From: Isochrysis galbana
Taxonomy: Eukaryota > Haptophyta > Isochrysidales > Isochrysidaceae
Reading direction: 5' to 3'
Assembly: GCA_018136815.1 (NCBI GenBank)
Contig: CM030937.1
Span: forward strand, 4,586,226 to 4,650,225
Length of the DNA: 64,000 bases
Part shown: positions 52,329 to 63,540 of the stretch, piece after piece
How the letters are laid out: each line of letters opens with the position of its first letter
How positions within the stretch are numbered: position 1 is the first letter of the stretch
Position numbers and translations under genes: made by a program
The notes under the pieces: generated by a model
What the model saw: only the letters and a program-made list of their open reading frames with translations
What the model was told of the DNA's origin: nothing
The model's database searches: none

Positions 52329-53511
52329 ATGGCCGCCCCGACACACTGCAGCTCCGTCGGCCCGTCCCTCGCTCTGGGCGCGCGCGGGGGGCTGCAGGCG
52401 GACGCGACCGAGCGGGCTTCCCTTCTGCCGCGCGAATTCAGGCCTCGGCAGCCCTCCTCGTGGCGCGCACTCGCGGTAGGGACCGCCTGCTGCCTCAGTG
52501 TGGCCGTTCTCGGTGTCGGAGTGCTCGGCATTGCGCACCCGGCGCTCCATTCGTCACTCGCGAGCGCAGGACGGCGTGCTCTCGGCGGAGGCGTCTCCGG
52601 GGCTATCGCTGGTGCTGCACAGGTCCTCACGCTCATGTGGCTCCGCACGGCGATGAATTACCAGTATCGGCATGGCGGCGGGCTGGGTGCAGCGCTGCGG
52701 GCCATATATGCCCAGGGGGGCGTCGCACGCTTCTACGAAGGTGTTGGGTTCGCGCTGATCCAGAATCCGCTTTCACGATTCGGCGACACGGCTGCGAATT
52801 CCGGCGTGCTAGCGCTCTTCGATGCGAGCTCAGCGGGCGCCACCATCCCACTTGGCGCGCGCACTGCATTGGCAAGTAGCGTAGCTGCACTCTGGCGCAT
52901 CTGTATCACGCCGCTCGACACTTGTAAAACGACCCTTCAAGTAGAGGGACGTGCTGCTTATGGCCTACTGATGCGCAAGGCCCAGCGCGATGGGCCGCTC
53001 ACGATGTGAGCCAGGCATGCTGGTCGGATGCGCCCCCAAAAAAACACTTACGAGATGGTCCCTTGATCCCTCGCGTAGCATGCTCAACCTGCATTTGTGT
53101 GTCGCCCCGCGCCACCGCAGGTGGGACGGTGCCATGGCCAACGCCGCGGCCAACTTCGTTGGCTCCTATCCATGGTTTCTCACATTCAATCTTCTTGACG
53201 CCATGCTGTCGCAGCCCGAGCGGAAACGATTTGCTGCACGGATACTTAGGTCTGCATTCCTTGGGTGCTGCGCTACAGCTGTCTCGGACACATGTTCTAA
53301 CTCAATACGCGTTATTAAGACGACCAAGCAGACTAGCGCCACCACCCTCACCTATGTGGACGCGCTCCAGCTGGTCGTGTCGACCGACGGCTGGACGGGG
53401 CTTCTATTTCGGGGGCTTGGGACAAGGCTGCTTGCTAACGCGTTGCAATCGGCGCTCTTTTCAGTGGTGTGGAAGGCCGTAGAAGCCAATCTAGTGCCCG
53501 CGAGGCGATGA
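52329..53511 (+). CDS. Mitochondrial-carrier-like membrane protein, 2 exons
   Basis: Exons 52329-53005 and 53121-53511 encode 355 residues. The 115-bp intron starts GTGAGC and ends CACCGCAG. Splicing forms ATG at the junction and joins RDGPLTM to WDGAMANAAANFVGSYPWF. Residues about 46-70 are hydrophobic. A carrier signature, PLDTCKTTLQVEG (P-x-D-x-x-K), is near residue 195, and a degenerate one (SDTCSNSIRVIK, Pro replaced) lies in exon 2. FYEGVGFALIQNPLSRFGD and GLLFRGLGTRLLAN match the G-rich loops of SLC25 carriers. These carriers exchange metabolites across organelle inner membranes. The degenerate second signature and missing or divergent first repeat make this an unusual member; the substrate is unknown. 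Confidence 0.72.
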
Positions 53512-53918
53512 GCTGCTTAACCGCCGTGCAAAACACTGTGAGTTGCGCGGGCTGTGTGAATTCAAGTACATACTTGGCACATGTGTGGCATGGCACATGC
53601 ATTCACTTATTTGACCGCTAGAAAGGGGTCGACATTCGCAGGGCGGCGCAAGGCGCAAGCAAGGGCTGGGTAAGTTTCGGGTCAGGGGCTTTATGAGCCG
53701 TCAGTGGGGGCACTGCGGACTGAGAACGTATGGCGATAATTAAATGGGAATTTCATAGAAGTGGTTGTCTTGTTTGATCTCTGCACGAAGTGCGCTTTTT
53801 CCCACGTCAGTGCTCAGTGCGCGCCGGTGCGCCCCCCCCTTCCTTTTCCAAAACTTTTCCTTTTACACTCTGGCTCTTGCCTTTGCGGGGCGGATCGTTA
53901 CTGGCAGCCGCTGGGTCG
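53512..53918. other. Spacer, no supported gene
   Basis: Nothing recognised. Confidence 0.4.
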
Positions 53919-54179
53919 ATGGCTGCCGAGGCTGGCCAGGCATCCCCTGGGGTCTCCGAGGGCGAGGAGGAGGCGCTGGAGCGCGAGCTGGCGCTCATCA
54001 GCGCCATCCACGGCGTCAGCGCGGCGCCGACAGTGAAGCGGGCGGCCGATGGTAGGCCGCTCAACGACACGTCGGTGTCGCTGCGTGTCCGCGTCGACGG
54101 ACGGTTGAAACCTCTCACTATTCACTGTAGTGAGAGGCTACTTTCTCTCCTCGACGCGGCGCAGAAGTTGAAGCGCTGA
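53919..54179 (+). CDS. Possible small gene, unknown product
   Basis: The ATG at 53919 opens an 86-codon frame beginning MAAEAGQASPGVSEGEEEAL, then ERELALISAIHGV. I do not recognise it. Alternatively, removing a 35-nt segment (54130-54164, GTGAGAGG...GGCGCAG) would connect TIHC to KVEALKRRLAELLGEAAAAV and a longer coiled-coil-like frame ending at the TAG near 54333. That intron is unusually short, so both models are tentative. Confidence 0.35.
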   Translation: MAAEAGQASPGVSEGEEEALERELALISAIHGVSAAPTVKRAADGRPLNDTSVSLRVRVDGRLKPLTIHCSERLLSLLDAAQKLKR

Positions 54180-54339
54180 AGCGCAGGCTTGCTGAGCTGT
54201 TGGGCGAGGCTGCGGCTGCGGTGGCGGAGGGCCAGAGGAACGCGTCGCTGAAGCTGGCTGTATGGCAATGCTCGCCACGATTCCCGAGCGCGCGGGTGGG
54301 TAGTCTGCGGGGTTGGGAGGAAGCGTATTATTAGGCTGG

Positions 54340-55468
54340 ATGGGGTTCTGCGCGTAGGAGCGCGTAGGCAAGCCGTTGTCATCCTCCTCAGGTTGGGGGT
54401 GGAAGTGATGTGGGGGCTGGGGCTGGCGGTCATGCTGCGTGGGCAGGTGAAGCAGAAATCGGCCGAGTGCGGTGGCATGAAACGCCGGTGAGACCGCCGA
54501 CCGGTAATCCCGGACCATTTAGTCCGAACACCAGCGACAAGGGGGGGCCGACCGCCGCCGTGCTCTCGCTGGAGCGCGGCGAAGGTCGGCCTGTGCCGGG
54601 CGGGTCGGTCGCCATCGCTGCTCTGCCTCGGATTCGGCTTAGAGCGGGGAGAGACGAGGGGAAATCTTCCCCCGGTCCCACGATAAAAAAATGTGAGCCT
54701 CCGGATCAACAAGAGTTTTTATTGACCCAGCCTCTCCCACCTCTAGCGGTATGCGGGGGCGCCTTATGAAACGGGCGCGATAGCGCTCGTGCCTTGCTTG
54801 TGTGTGCCTTGTGTCTATAGGCTGTCTACGGCGGTCATGCGGGTCGTGGCCAGGCGGGGGGTGGTATACCCTAGTGGCAGTAGCGGTGTTAACTCTGACT
54901 AAATAAGGCTTGGTAAAACGTATGTATAGACGTGTGCGGTTGCTGACCTGCGCAGCTAGTACCCGCTCGCTAGAAAATTGGGCTCCTTCATCTTCATAGT
55001 GGATAGAGAATTCTACTACTATAACTATGAAGTCTACCAATATGTACCTCCGAGCTAGTGAATGAAAGTTTTGAACAAGAGACCGATGAACCGGAGGTCG
55101 CCGCTAGGAGACTAGAGGGAAGAAGGCACCCCTCTTGGCAGGCCGCACAGCCAATAGCCCGATGCACCCTCTGCGCCATAGGAAGTGGGGAGTGGTAGTC
55201 GGGAAGGCGTATGTAGAGAGCAATTGGTGGAGGTCACCGGGAGAAGGTGCGCCTCGGCATCATAGCAAGCTCGGCACTAGAACGTCTCAATATGCTATTG
55301 GATACACTCTTCCGTGCGGCAAAACGAGCAATCCTGAGCCATTTAGAACAAATGATCTAGCCGCAACAGGTTTTGGCCGTGGCTATGGAGTAAAAGCTTC
55401 AGTGTGCCTCTCCGCACACGACGACTTCCGGGAAGTTTTCCGTGCTTGCGCCGGAACTTTGATTGCCC
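54340..55468. other. Intergenic, no supported gene
   Basis: Frames on both strands are compositional. No repeat family of this window is present. Confidence 0.4.
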
Positions 55469-58255
55469 TCAGCGCCAACCCGGTTTTGCGGGGGGTTCAG
55501 GTTCCCTAGTGCTCCTAGCAAGGGCCATCGATTGAGCAATACGTGTGATGTACGCCGGTGCTTCGTGCGTCTGGGGGGCGAAGGTGCACTCGGCCATCTG
55601 TCTCGCCTCATGTGCTTCACGAACACATTGCGTGACGCGCTCCTTCAGGGCCATGTGCTGCTTGACACGTGCCAAATAAGACTCAGGCTCCGACGCAACC
55701 TATGTGGATAGAGGGAGTAAAGAAGCGGGGTGAGGATCCTGGGGTATGCACGTTGCAGGGTCGATGTTAACCGATGCTTGAGGATACCGCCTACCAGGAG
55801 GGTAGGTGAGTGGCGGGTAGCCAACAAGCACAAATACAGCCGTCGCTTCCCAAATCGCCGATGAGATGGGTCGTCTGTATTAGCTGGTGTCTACAGCTAG
55901 CGTGCTTCCGACGCAAATGCGACATAGAGGGGGTAGGACTCCGAAAACCCCACAAAGTGTCTTTTTGCTGGTGAGCTCACGGGACCCGCGAGATCGAGAC
56001 CGGCGTACCTTGAGTCTGGACTCAACTCCCTGAATGCGCTTGATTGCAGGAGCAAAAGTTGCTCCCGCCTCCTCTGCAGCCTCCTTCTCGCGTCGTCTAG
56101 CCTCGCGTGCTTCCTCCCGCCGGCGCAAGTCGCCCATGGAGAGCTCTTCGACCGGTCGCCCACGGCGCTGTTGCGCGTCAAGGTTAATTGCAGGTGAGAA
56201 TGGAAAGGCTGCCGCCTCCGCCTCGTCCGATTGTGAGAGCCGCCCCTGCAAAGTCAGGTGATGTGCGAGACAGGTGATGCTTGGTGAGCACAGCCACGGC
56301 ACGCGAATGCTGCATGAGGATGGTGCAAAGTGAGCAGCTATATGTTCGGATCGGAACGATAGGACAGGGTTTTTGCTGGTTGGCCAATCTTCAGTACGTC
56401 AAGGATGCAGATGCAAAATCCATCGCTCAATTTGTCAGATGTGGACTCAATGAATTCAGTTCGCTTCTGACGAAAGGGGACGGCAAGAGATGGCGTGAAG
56501 GGCACGGCACATTACCTGACTTGCTAGTAGTGCTTCGGCTTGACGGGATGCGTGCCGTTGAGCACGAGCACGTAGCCGGCGGAAGAAAGCAGGCGAGCCA
56601 CCTGTCGAGAGACGGTCTGACGTCGGCAGGGCACGTACATGCCGACGCTCCTCGTCGATAACCGCAGAATCAATCTCACGTTGGATCTGAAGGTGATAAA
56701 ATGGGAGAATCTGTAAGATTTGTGCGCAAGGCATACTTCTTGATAAAGGGAGTGTGGAACGCACCCGTGCATCATCTCGACGGCGTGCGTACTCAGCTTG
56801 ACGCTCGAGGAAAGACGCAAACGCCTCATCGGCTCTTCGAGCCGGGCCATCGTTGGAAACACCGCTATTCGGACCCAGATTTGTCCCTGCAGTGTCACCA
56901 TGGGCTCCTGCCCTAGCTGCTCTCAGTGGCATAGTGTTCGACTGTGTAGTGCGTTGCCGTGGGGCCGAGGCGGAGCGCCGGAGCGCTCGAGGGGCAGCCG
57001 GGGAGGCAGGGCGCGAGGACGGTGCGCGAGAAAGGCGCACATGCGCTGGTTCCGTCAAATAGTCAGCCGCAGCGTGTGAGAGCGAACGCGGCAATTTATT
57101 CACGCGTGGCGAGAATGAACGGGTCGCCCTACGTCCACTTTCAAGCCCATTGTCTGTGTTGGACGTCCCACCCGAGGCCAGCTTCGCTGAGTTGGTGGCC
57201 TCAGCAATACGTGCGGCCTCAACTGCCTTGAGCCGGTCCGTTTTTGAGGGTGTTGATCGCCATCGTGATGGCACATCGGCAACGGCCGAGTTGGCCCGCC
57301 CGGGCCTATTGAGGACAGGGTGGAACGTGCACTCCTCCTCCTCTGCCGCCTGTGCTGCTCGGCGCTTGCGTTCTGCTTCCTCGAGGTATCGAGCGCGAGC
57401 ATCGGGCTGGTATAAGCGCTCGTATACGGGCGTTCCCACCGACCCACGTCGTGCCGCAGGATTCGAGGCTGCGTCTTCATGCTTCTCTCCTGACCGCATG
57501 CGTGGCGTAGAGCTGGTGCGCCTTAGTTTTGTGTGCGTTACTACCTCTGGATGGAAGGTGCACTCTGCCAACTCGGCCTCCTCGGCTGCTGCTTGCCTCG
57601 CTCGGCGCTCCTCTTCACGTTCCCTGTGCCATTGTTGGTTGCGCTCGAAGAAGCTCTCGCCGTCGAAGCCGCCGCCTCCCTGGCGTGTCGGCTGTGCTGG
57701 CTCGCGTGGCCCTGGCGGGCGCTGTGGTGGTGGTGGTGGTGGCGGTGGCGGCACATACGGCCGAATTGTCGGCCGGAACGTGCACTCAGCTTGCTCGCGC
57801 GCGCGCGCCTCCAAAGACACGCGTTCCGCTCGCTGCTGTGCATGCACCGGAAGCCGGGGCGTGCAGGCTTGCCGAGGGCTGGGTGGCTTTGGCTTGCTGC
57901 ACCGAGTGGAGCGTCGGTTCCATGTGGCTGGCCCTCTTGCGTGTGCCGCACTTTCCGCCAGCGCGCCATGCTGGCAAAGCGTATGAGTCTCGACCAACCC
58001 AGATGAGGAGCAGGATTCAGCTGATTCTGCTGCAGGTTGGCAAGGCTGGCAAGCAGCAGGTCTACAGGCGAGCTGGAGCGGAGATCCGGCAGCAGACGCC
58101 AACTGCTGCAGCACCATATCAGCAGCACCGGGCTCGCCAGCGAGATAAGGCTGAAGCGAGATGCGCGGCGCGCTCTGCTCGAGCAGCCGTTGCTTCTCTG
58201 CTACCAGACGCTCGATCACCGCGCGAGAGTCCTCGTCCAGAGAGAGCTCGGACAT
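55469..58255 (-). CDS. Protein with repeated CTFxP motifs and charged coiled-coil segments, 4 exons
   Basis: Exons 58255-56765, 56686-56516, 56245-56009 and 55699-55469, all joined in phase 0, encode 709 residues. Introns are 78, 270 and 309 bp, starting GTGCGT, GTAATG and GTACGC and ending in CAG, GCAG and TAG. The ATG at 58255 opens MSELSLDEDSRAVIERLVAE. Seven spaced short motifs follow one plan: AECTFRP, AECTFHP, EECTFHP, SFSPRV, FPFSPAI, ATFAPAI and AECTFAP. Each follows a run of Arg/Glu-rich helix. A Pro-rich stretch (VPPPPPPPPP) lies near residue 180. Such E-C-T-F-x-P repeats are known from large uncharacterised protist proteins, often linked to cytoskeleton or flagella; I cannot assign a function. 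The first intron is in frame and stop-free, so its removal rests on splice-site quality. Confidence 0.78.
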
Positions 58256-59197
58256 CCCCTTCTCCACTCTCGTCGGCCTGAGAGGAAGATGGAGAGAGCG
58301 CAGCACCAGCAGAATCCAGACGAAAACGGGCAGCGTTTTGAGAGGGGGTAGAAGAAAAACCTGGAAGTCAAAGTGCGGAGCGCGCGACGAGAGAAAGAAA
58401 TTCGGGAGGAGAAAGAGAGAAGAGAGGGGAGAAGAGAGAAGTAAGCGGGAGAAGATCGTTCTGAAATTTCAGCAAGGGGGAGAGAGAGGGATTATCGAGG
58501 GATTGTTGAAGAGAGAGAGGGTGGTGGAGGGAGGAGAGAGCGGGGGGCGGGGGGGGGGGGGGGCAGGTGGAGAGTAGGACGCACTCAAAACCTCCCAGTA
58601 GGAGTAGTAGAGCTCTAGAGGGAGTAGTAGAGAAGTCTGAGTTTTCACATCTACTCCTTCTTGTGAAAGAAAACACTGTGCCGGGGGGGGGGGGGGGGGG
58701 GGGGGGGAAGGGGAGGGGGGGGGGGGGAGGAGGCTCCTACACGCGCGCCGAAGGGGGGAGGCGGGGGAGAACTTCAAATTCCCATCGGGCGCGTCGCGCG
58801 GTCTTTCTCCTCTCCTCTCCTCGCTATCACGACTTTACTCCTACGTCTTCCACCTCTGCCACCGTTTACCTCTTGCTACGTACTCCAGGGGTAGCCAACT
58901 CCTAGAGCTCTAGCACCTTTGTCCTTCCCCCCGGTATGTCCTCACCTTGGCTACCGATAGAACTTATCCCTTAAAACGCCGGGGGAAGCACCCGCGAAGG
59001 TGCGTCGAGGCCCCCTTTCTTGGGCCATGAGCACGCCGGCCGCTGGGGGTCTGGAGGGCAGTGAGCAGTGAGAGGGGCGTGGAGGGGGGCATGGACCAAT
59101 GGGACGAGAGTCTACCCTCAGACGACGAGGTCCCGCCCGAAAATCCCGAGATCCCGAGCCATACCTGTTTGCGGGCGACGAGGACGAGGACGAGGGC
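58256..59197. promoter_or_regulatory. Upstream region with long G-runs
   Basis: G-runs at 58542-58563, 58683-58708 and 58717-58728 could form G-quadruplexes upstream of the CTFxP gene. Bases 59090-59197 are read-through of the interrupted frame described next. No other gene. Confidence 0.45.
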
Positions 59198-60240
59198 GTT
59201 GAGGACGCCGTCGATAAAACCTTCTAATATTCTTACCGCACTCGCGGCGAATGGAACCACTACCACTACCTACTACACGTAGTACGTAGCATACTTTCTA
59301 CACCCCCACTCGCCCCCGGCCCTTCTCCCCCCGCCATCAGGCGGCTCCCCCCGTGCACTACTAGGGGGATAGGGGTGAAGGGCTTAGATATGGTCCGGTG
59401 GCCCGCTGGCCCGCGCCCCCCCCCCGGTGATCTTTCCCCCCCTTCCTCCTGTGTCTCCGAGTGGGCGGCGGCTTCAGTCCCGACTTATCCTGTAAACAGG
59501 TGCGGGACTTACCAATTTTTCGGTGGACGGAGCTCTCGCTCCGCCCACCCCCTTCTCCGCGCCCTCTCTCCACTCTCCTGCGGCACGCGCGATGGCGCGC
59601 CTGCGGCAGGCCTCCAGCTGCCCTCTGGCGACTCCTGGAGGCTCCTGGAGGCCAGCTCAGGGGGCAGAGGAGGCTGGGGCTGGGCCTTGGCCTCCCCTGC
59701 CTCTCCCTCGCTGGCGCTCCTGAGCCTCTGGGGCCCCCACACTGCACCTGTCTCGCCTGTCGACCAGGGGGGGAGGGGGGGTTGGAGCAATGAGCTGGCC
59801 ACGACAGGCCAGGACGAGCGAATCAGGCGTGCCTGTGAGTGAGAGAGTGGGTCAGCATGGCAGTGGCCTCCTGGCAAGCCATCAGGCATGCCAGGAGGAT
59901 GGGTGGTTCCTCCCCCATGGCAGGGGAGGAGTGGAGAGAGGGGGGGGGCTCGTGGGCTCGTGCCCCCCCATGGCCATGGGTCAACCAAGTATAAACTTAG
60001 TTGTTGAGGACGCCGTCGAGGTGGAGGTGGAGGTGGGGCGATCGAGCGCGCGCCATGGCGAAGGCGAAGGCGGCTGGGGACGTCTTGTCAATGAGATGCT
60101 CGCCGCTAGCAGCTCAGAACCTTCCGCGGCAGCAACGCCTAGCGAGCCTCCCCCCGCCGCCTCTGCCCCCGCCGCCGCCGCCTCGCGCCCTCCTCTTCGC
60201 CCCTTGTCTCCCTACACCGCGCCTCCGAAACCGGCCCCCA
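59100..60240 (+). pseudogene. Unknown reading frame interrupted by an R1 insertion
   Basis: Before the insertion the frame reads EPYLFAGDEDEDEGVEDAV. After it, starting in the duplicated target, it reads VEDAVEVEVEVGRSSARHGE and continues Ser/Pro/Ala-rich to a stop near 60275. The two parts are in the same frame once the insert (59215-60002) and one duplication are removed. I do not recognise the product; a low-complexity host protein or a transposon ORF1/gag are both possible. Confidence 0.4.
59215..60002 (-). mobile_element. R1 variant with LINE-type 3' tail
   Basis: A 788-bp insert flanked by the 17-bp duplication GTTGAGGACGCCGTCGA (59198-59214, 60003-60019). On the minus strand it starts ACTAAGTTTATACTTGGTTG like R1. 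It ends GTAAGAATATTAGAAGGTTTTA, the tail of the LINE at 28287, instead of the usual R1 end. The 59275-59350 part matches the R8 repeat. Confidence 0.88.
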
Positions 60241-61059
60241 CGGCTACTCCATTGCTTTTATGTTGTTGTCGTTAGCCGTTGGTTAGCGCCGCCACCCCTC
60301 GTATCGCCCGACCGCCTTGACTGGCGGACTGGCGACTGGCGGCCCCTTCAGCCTGACCTCAGGCTGGCTGGAGGCCACCTGCCAGCGGCGACGCGGCGAC
60401 ACCCTCTGTTGTCGACCGCGCCCTCGCCCATCTCCGTCGCGACCATCTGCCGTCGCTCTCGCCCCTTTCCGATCCCCCTACCGTGACACCGCTACCCATT
60501 GCCGCGGAGCGTAGCCCCGTGAGCATCGCGGCGGTCGACCGGTCAGGCCTGTTGCCGCAATCGCCCGGTCCTCAGCCAGCCCGCCGAAGACCTGCTCGTA
60601 CACCTCGCCCGCACCCGCTCCGCCCTGAGCGCCCCCGATGCCCTTGGCCGCGCAATTGACCTCTCATTCCAACGCGCCGCTTCCCATGGCGCGGCGCACG
60701 TCATGCCGAAAGACGTAGCCGAAGCCGTGCGGCTAATCACCCGGCCCCGGCCTGTGCCAGGATCTCCAGCCCAAGTGCTTCAGGCGCACTTTGATGCGTC
60801 GTAACTAGCAATCTTACAACACCACTCAAACCCAGCCACTCGCCCTCTCGCACTCGCTACCGCTATGTCTGCCCCATCGTCCCGCTCGCCCTCGCCACTG
60901 CCCGCCATCCATCCTCCCGCCATTGAGGTGGGCCAGCCCGTCCAACCCGCCAATCTCCAATCTCCAAAACACCGTGCCTTCCGCCGCCTACCTTCCGTCC
61001 CATTCGGTCCCTTCCGTTCCGGCCGTAACCTCCAGTCCGTCAGGCATTCGATTGCTGCG
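60241..61059 (+). other. Possible coding fragment of unknown origin, otherwise no gene
   Basis: From about 60574 to TAA at 60804 the plus strand encodes PAEDLLVHLARTRSALSAPD, then GRAIDLSFQRAASHGAAHV and KDVAEAVRLITRPRPV. This has a coding look but no recognised domain. It may be a gag- or ORF1-like relic. The rest is low-complexity. Confidence 0.35.
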
Positions 61060-61275
61060 ACGATGAATTGCAGCACGACGGGCCAGGGCGGGCGAGTCAG
61101 GCGATCCGGTGGGGAGAGGAGTGAGTCAGTAGGGCTGTGTGCTCCTGGCAAGCCATCAGGCGTGCCAGGAGAGTGAGTGGTTCCTCCCCCATGACAGGGG
61201 AGGAGTCGAGACATAGAGGGGGGGGCTCGTGCCCCCCCATGGCCCATGGGCGAACTAAATATAAACTTAGTTATG
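61060..61275 (-). repeat. R1 retroposon, 5' fragment
   Basis: Minus-strand copy of the R1 start: ACTAAGTTTATATTTAGTTC, CCATGGG, GGGCACGAGCCCCCC, then GGAACCACTCACTCTCCTGG. It is cut after about 215 bp. Confidence 0.8.
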
Positions 61276-61499
61276 AGATTTTAGAGGTGTAGACTATCTA
61301 TACTTCAGACACATACACACACGCGCCCGTGACCCGTGAGCCCGTGAGCGCCGCGCCACCGGCCCCCGGCCTCGGCTGCCGCGTGCCGCGTGCCGCGCCG
61401 CGCGCCGCCCGCCACACCCAGGCAAGCCGTCCGCCGCGCCTCTGCTATCACCAACGGCCAACGGCTCTCGACGGAACTGTTAGCGCAGCTTCAACAATT

Positions 61500-62071
61500 C
61501 CTGAAAAAAGGTAAAAGGTGTTAGCCCAAGTGCGCTAACACCTAGGTTACTATCAAAACAACCCCAACCCCCCTGCCAAGCGGGCATAGGCACACAACCG
61601 AAACCGAAGAAAAGGATAGACATGAACGACATATCTCCTTTCTTCACGATGGGTCCAAACAAAAAGCTAATACCCAGCGCAGAACTTCTCAAGATAGCCA
61701 CCAAGCTGGGAGGGGCACACACCGTCGAGGAACCCAAAACGAAACGCACCTGAGACCCGAGACGCGGATTTAGCGGACATCCGACACACAAACACAACAC
61801 AACAACAGAACCCGCCCCCCGAGCACGAGAAACAACAAACCCACGCACACCTCGATGGTCACGCAAACTAGATACCCAAAAGGCCTGCCCAGAACCCGCA
61901 CTCTGAAACAGGCCCATGGCAGTGCACCTGAGCCGGACTCCGGAAACCGAAGAAAAAGGAATGAAGGGGGGAAGGGAAGGAGGTGGAGAGATAGGAGATA
62001 AGGGCGATGTCGGTGGAGAGGTAGGGAAGCCTAGACCAAGTAGTTGCTAGCCCAGAATCTTCAGATTTTTT
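61500..62071 (+). mobile_element. LINE 3' fragment with T-tail
   Basis: The end of a LINE ORF (RIDMNDISPFFTMGPNKK, IPSAELLKIATKLGG, stop at 61751) and a 3' UTR similar to 4860-5165, ending CAGAATCTTCAGATTTTTT. The 5' edge is uncertain. At 61512-61539 a perfect hairpin (AGGTGTTAGC and GCTAACACCT) lies at or near the boundary. No target-site duplication was found. 61276-61499 is unassigned. Confidence 0.75.
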
Positions 62072-62349
62072 CTAGAGTCAAGCCTATCCCACGTCATGAG
62101 ATCGACAACCTACCTTCCAACTTCACGCGTGGTCGTCCGGCGAAGAACATACAGCCATAATACCATTCGGGATGTACACATATCCTTAAAATCGTCTCCA
62201 TCAAGCATACCTCAAAGACGTCGCATTCGTAAATGCGAATGCAACACGGCCGCGTCCGACGCTGAGCTGCAGTCAACTTCGAAGCCGGAAGCGGTCGATG
62301 TCATCTCACGCACTTGCCGCAGACTGTATGCCTCGTCCCCGGTGTTGCT
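62072..62349. other. Spacer, no supported gene
   Basis: 3' flank of the following minus-strand gene; nothing else recognised. Confidence 0.35.
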
Positions 62350-63076
62350 TCAATTCTGAATTGAGACCCAACCCACTTCGGCCCACTCGACCTTGTTCGA
62401 CAGAACCGCGTCGCGGAATCGCTGGATGAAGATGCCGAAGGATGGCGCAAGCACATCTGACGCCTCATTCATCGTCACCACTGCCCCATCCTTCAACCCG
62501 ATCATGTCACCGTCAATATTCTCTCCTACCGGCAAAATATCACCATCCTGCAAATACAGAGGCCAAAAATATTGAGCACATGTGGCAAGACGGGTCGAAT
62601 GCGATCTGACGCACCTTCTTTGTGGCTATTTCAGATGTGGAGTAGAGCTTGTAGTCAAACACATAATGCCCCCCGTCACGTTTCTTCATAACGGCCGCGA
62701 GGTCAGCTGGGATGTCCAAGGCAGCGATGCTGTCATCAGAGGCGGGCGAGATGTTTGCGATGGTGTCCGCTAGATCTTTCGCCTGGTGAGTAGGGAAACG
62801 GTAGAATTGAGATGAATGATAATGTTTAGACCCGCACCACACACTCACTGAGTGAACGGCGAGCACAAGTTAGCACGTGATCACGTGCCTGCGGCACCCA
62901 CGGGGAGCAAGGGCGACCTACTGCCTGCATGCAAGTGTGCTAGGGGAGTGGCGACGGCGTGCCTTGGAGCTGTAGAGGCCCTCCAGGTCAATGATCGCCT
63001 GGGCCACATCCTCGGCCGAAGCGGCGCCCGTCGGGCCTGTGTACGCGCCCATCTTGCCCGCAGCGAAGTCGCCCAT
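62350..63076 (-). CDS. Small conserved-looking protein of unknown function, 3 exons
   Basis: Exons 63076-62963, 62782-62615 and 62547-62350 encode 159 residues, all phase 0. Intron 2 (67 bp) is GTGCGT...TTGCAG. Intron 1 (180 bp) ends CACCAG but, to stay in frame, must start GC (AAG then GCACGC), a GC-AG intron. The protein starts MGDFAAGKMGAYTGPTGAAS and has an acidic helical middle (EDVAQAIIDLEGLYSSKAKD). It then shows KRDGGHYVFDYKLYSTSEI, GLKDGAVVTMNEASDVLAP and a C-terminal FIQRFRDAVLSNKVEW. I do not recognise the family. The consistent frame across three exons is the argument for a real gene. Confidence 0.6.
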
Positions 63077-63540
63077 CCCTCTCGCCCTCAATCTTTTCGC
63101 TCGGTCGGCCGATCGAGGAGAGGAGGGCGTTGGGAGACGGTTGAGGAGGCGAAGCAACAGGCTTGTTCTCTTAGTAGTGGAAAGCACGTGACCACAGAAA
63201 CTTGCTAGCCGAGGAGTTCTCGTCGTTTGTTCGGTAGAACCGGCATTTTTTTCTGGTCACACCAATGCCAATGCACCTGTAGGTTATGTTCAACTCAACT
63301 CCTTACTCCTACTGCCGACGCGCCAAAATGGGAGCTTCCGCGCCCTAGATGTTGAACACAGTGGGATAGGGCTAGACACTAGACACACAGCAAATACAGC
63401 TGTTTTGGGCCTGTTAACCCTCGTGTATGCCTAAGGTGGCGTTCCGTCGAATATGGGACACAACTAAAGTTGAGCCATGGTCCGTTTACAATAATACTCG
63501 AATGTATGTAAACATAACACTATTACTATATTTGAGTCCA
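63077..63540. other. Intergenic, no supported gene
   Basis: Upstream flank of the 159-residue gene; no recognised element before R1 begins. Confidence 0.4.

Noticed and set aside
56602-56638. A second short intron (GTACGT...GACAG) in the CTFxP gene
   Set aside because: Removing these 37 nt would shift the frame into an early stop, while the unspliced frame continues smoothly to the next good donor.
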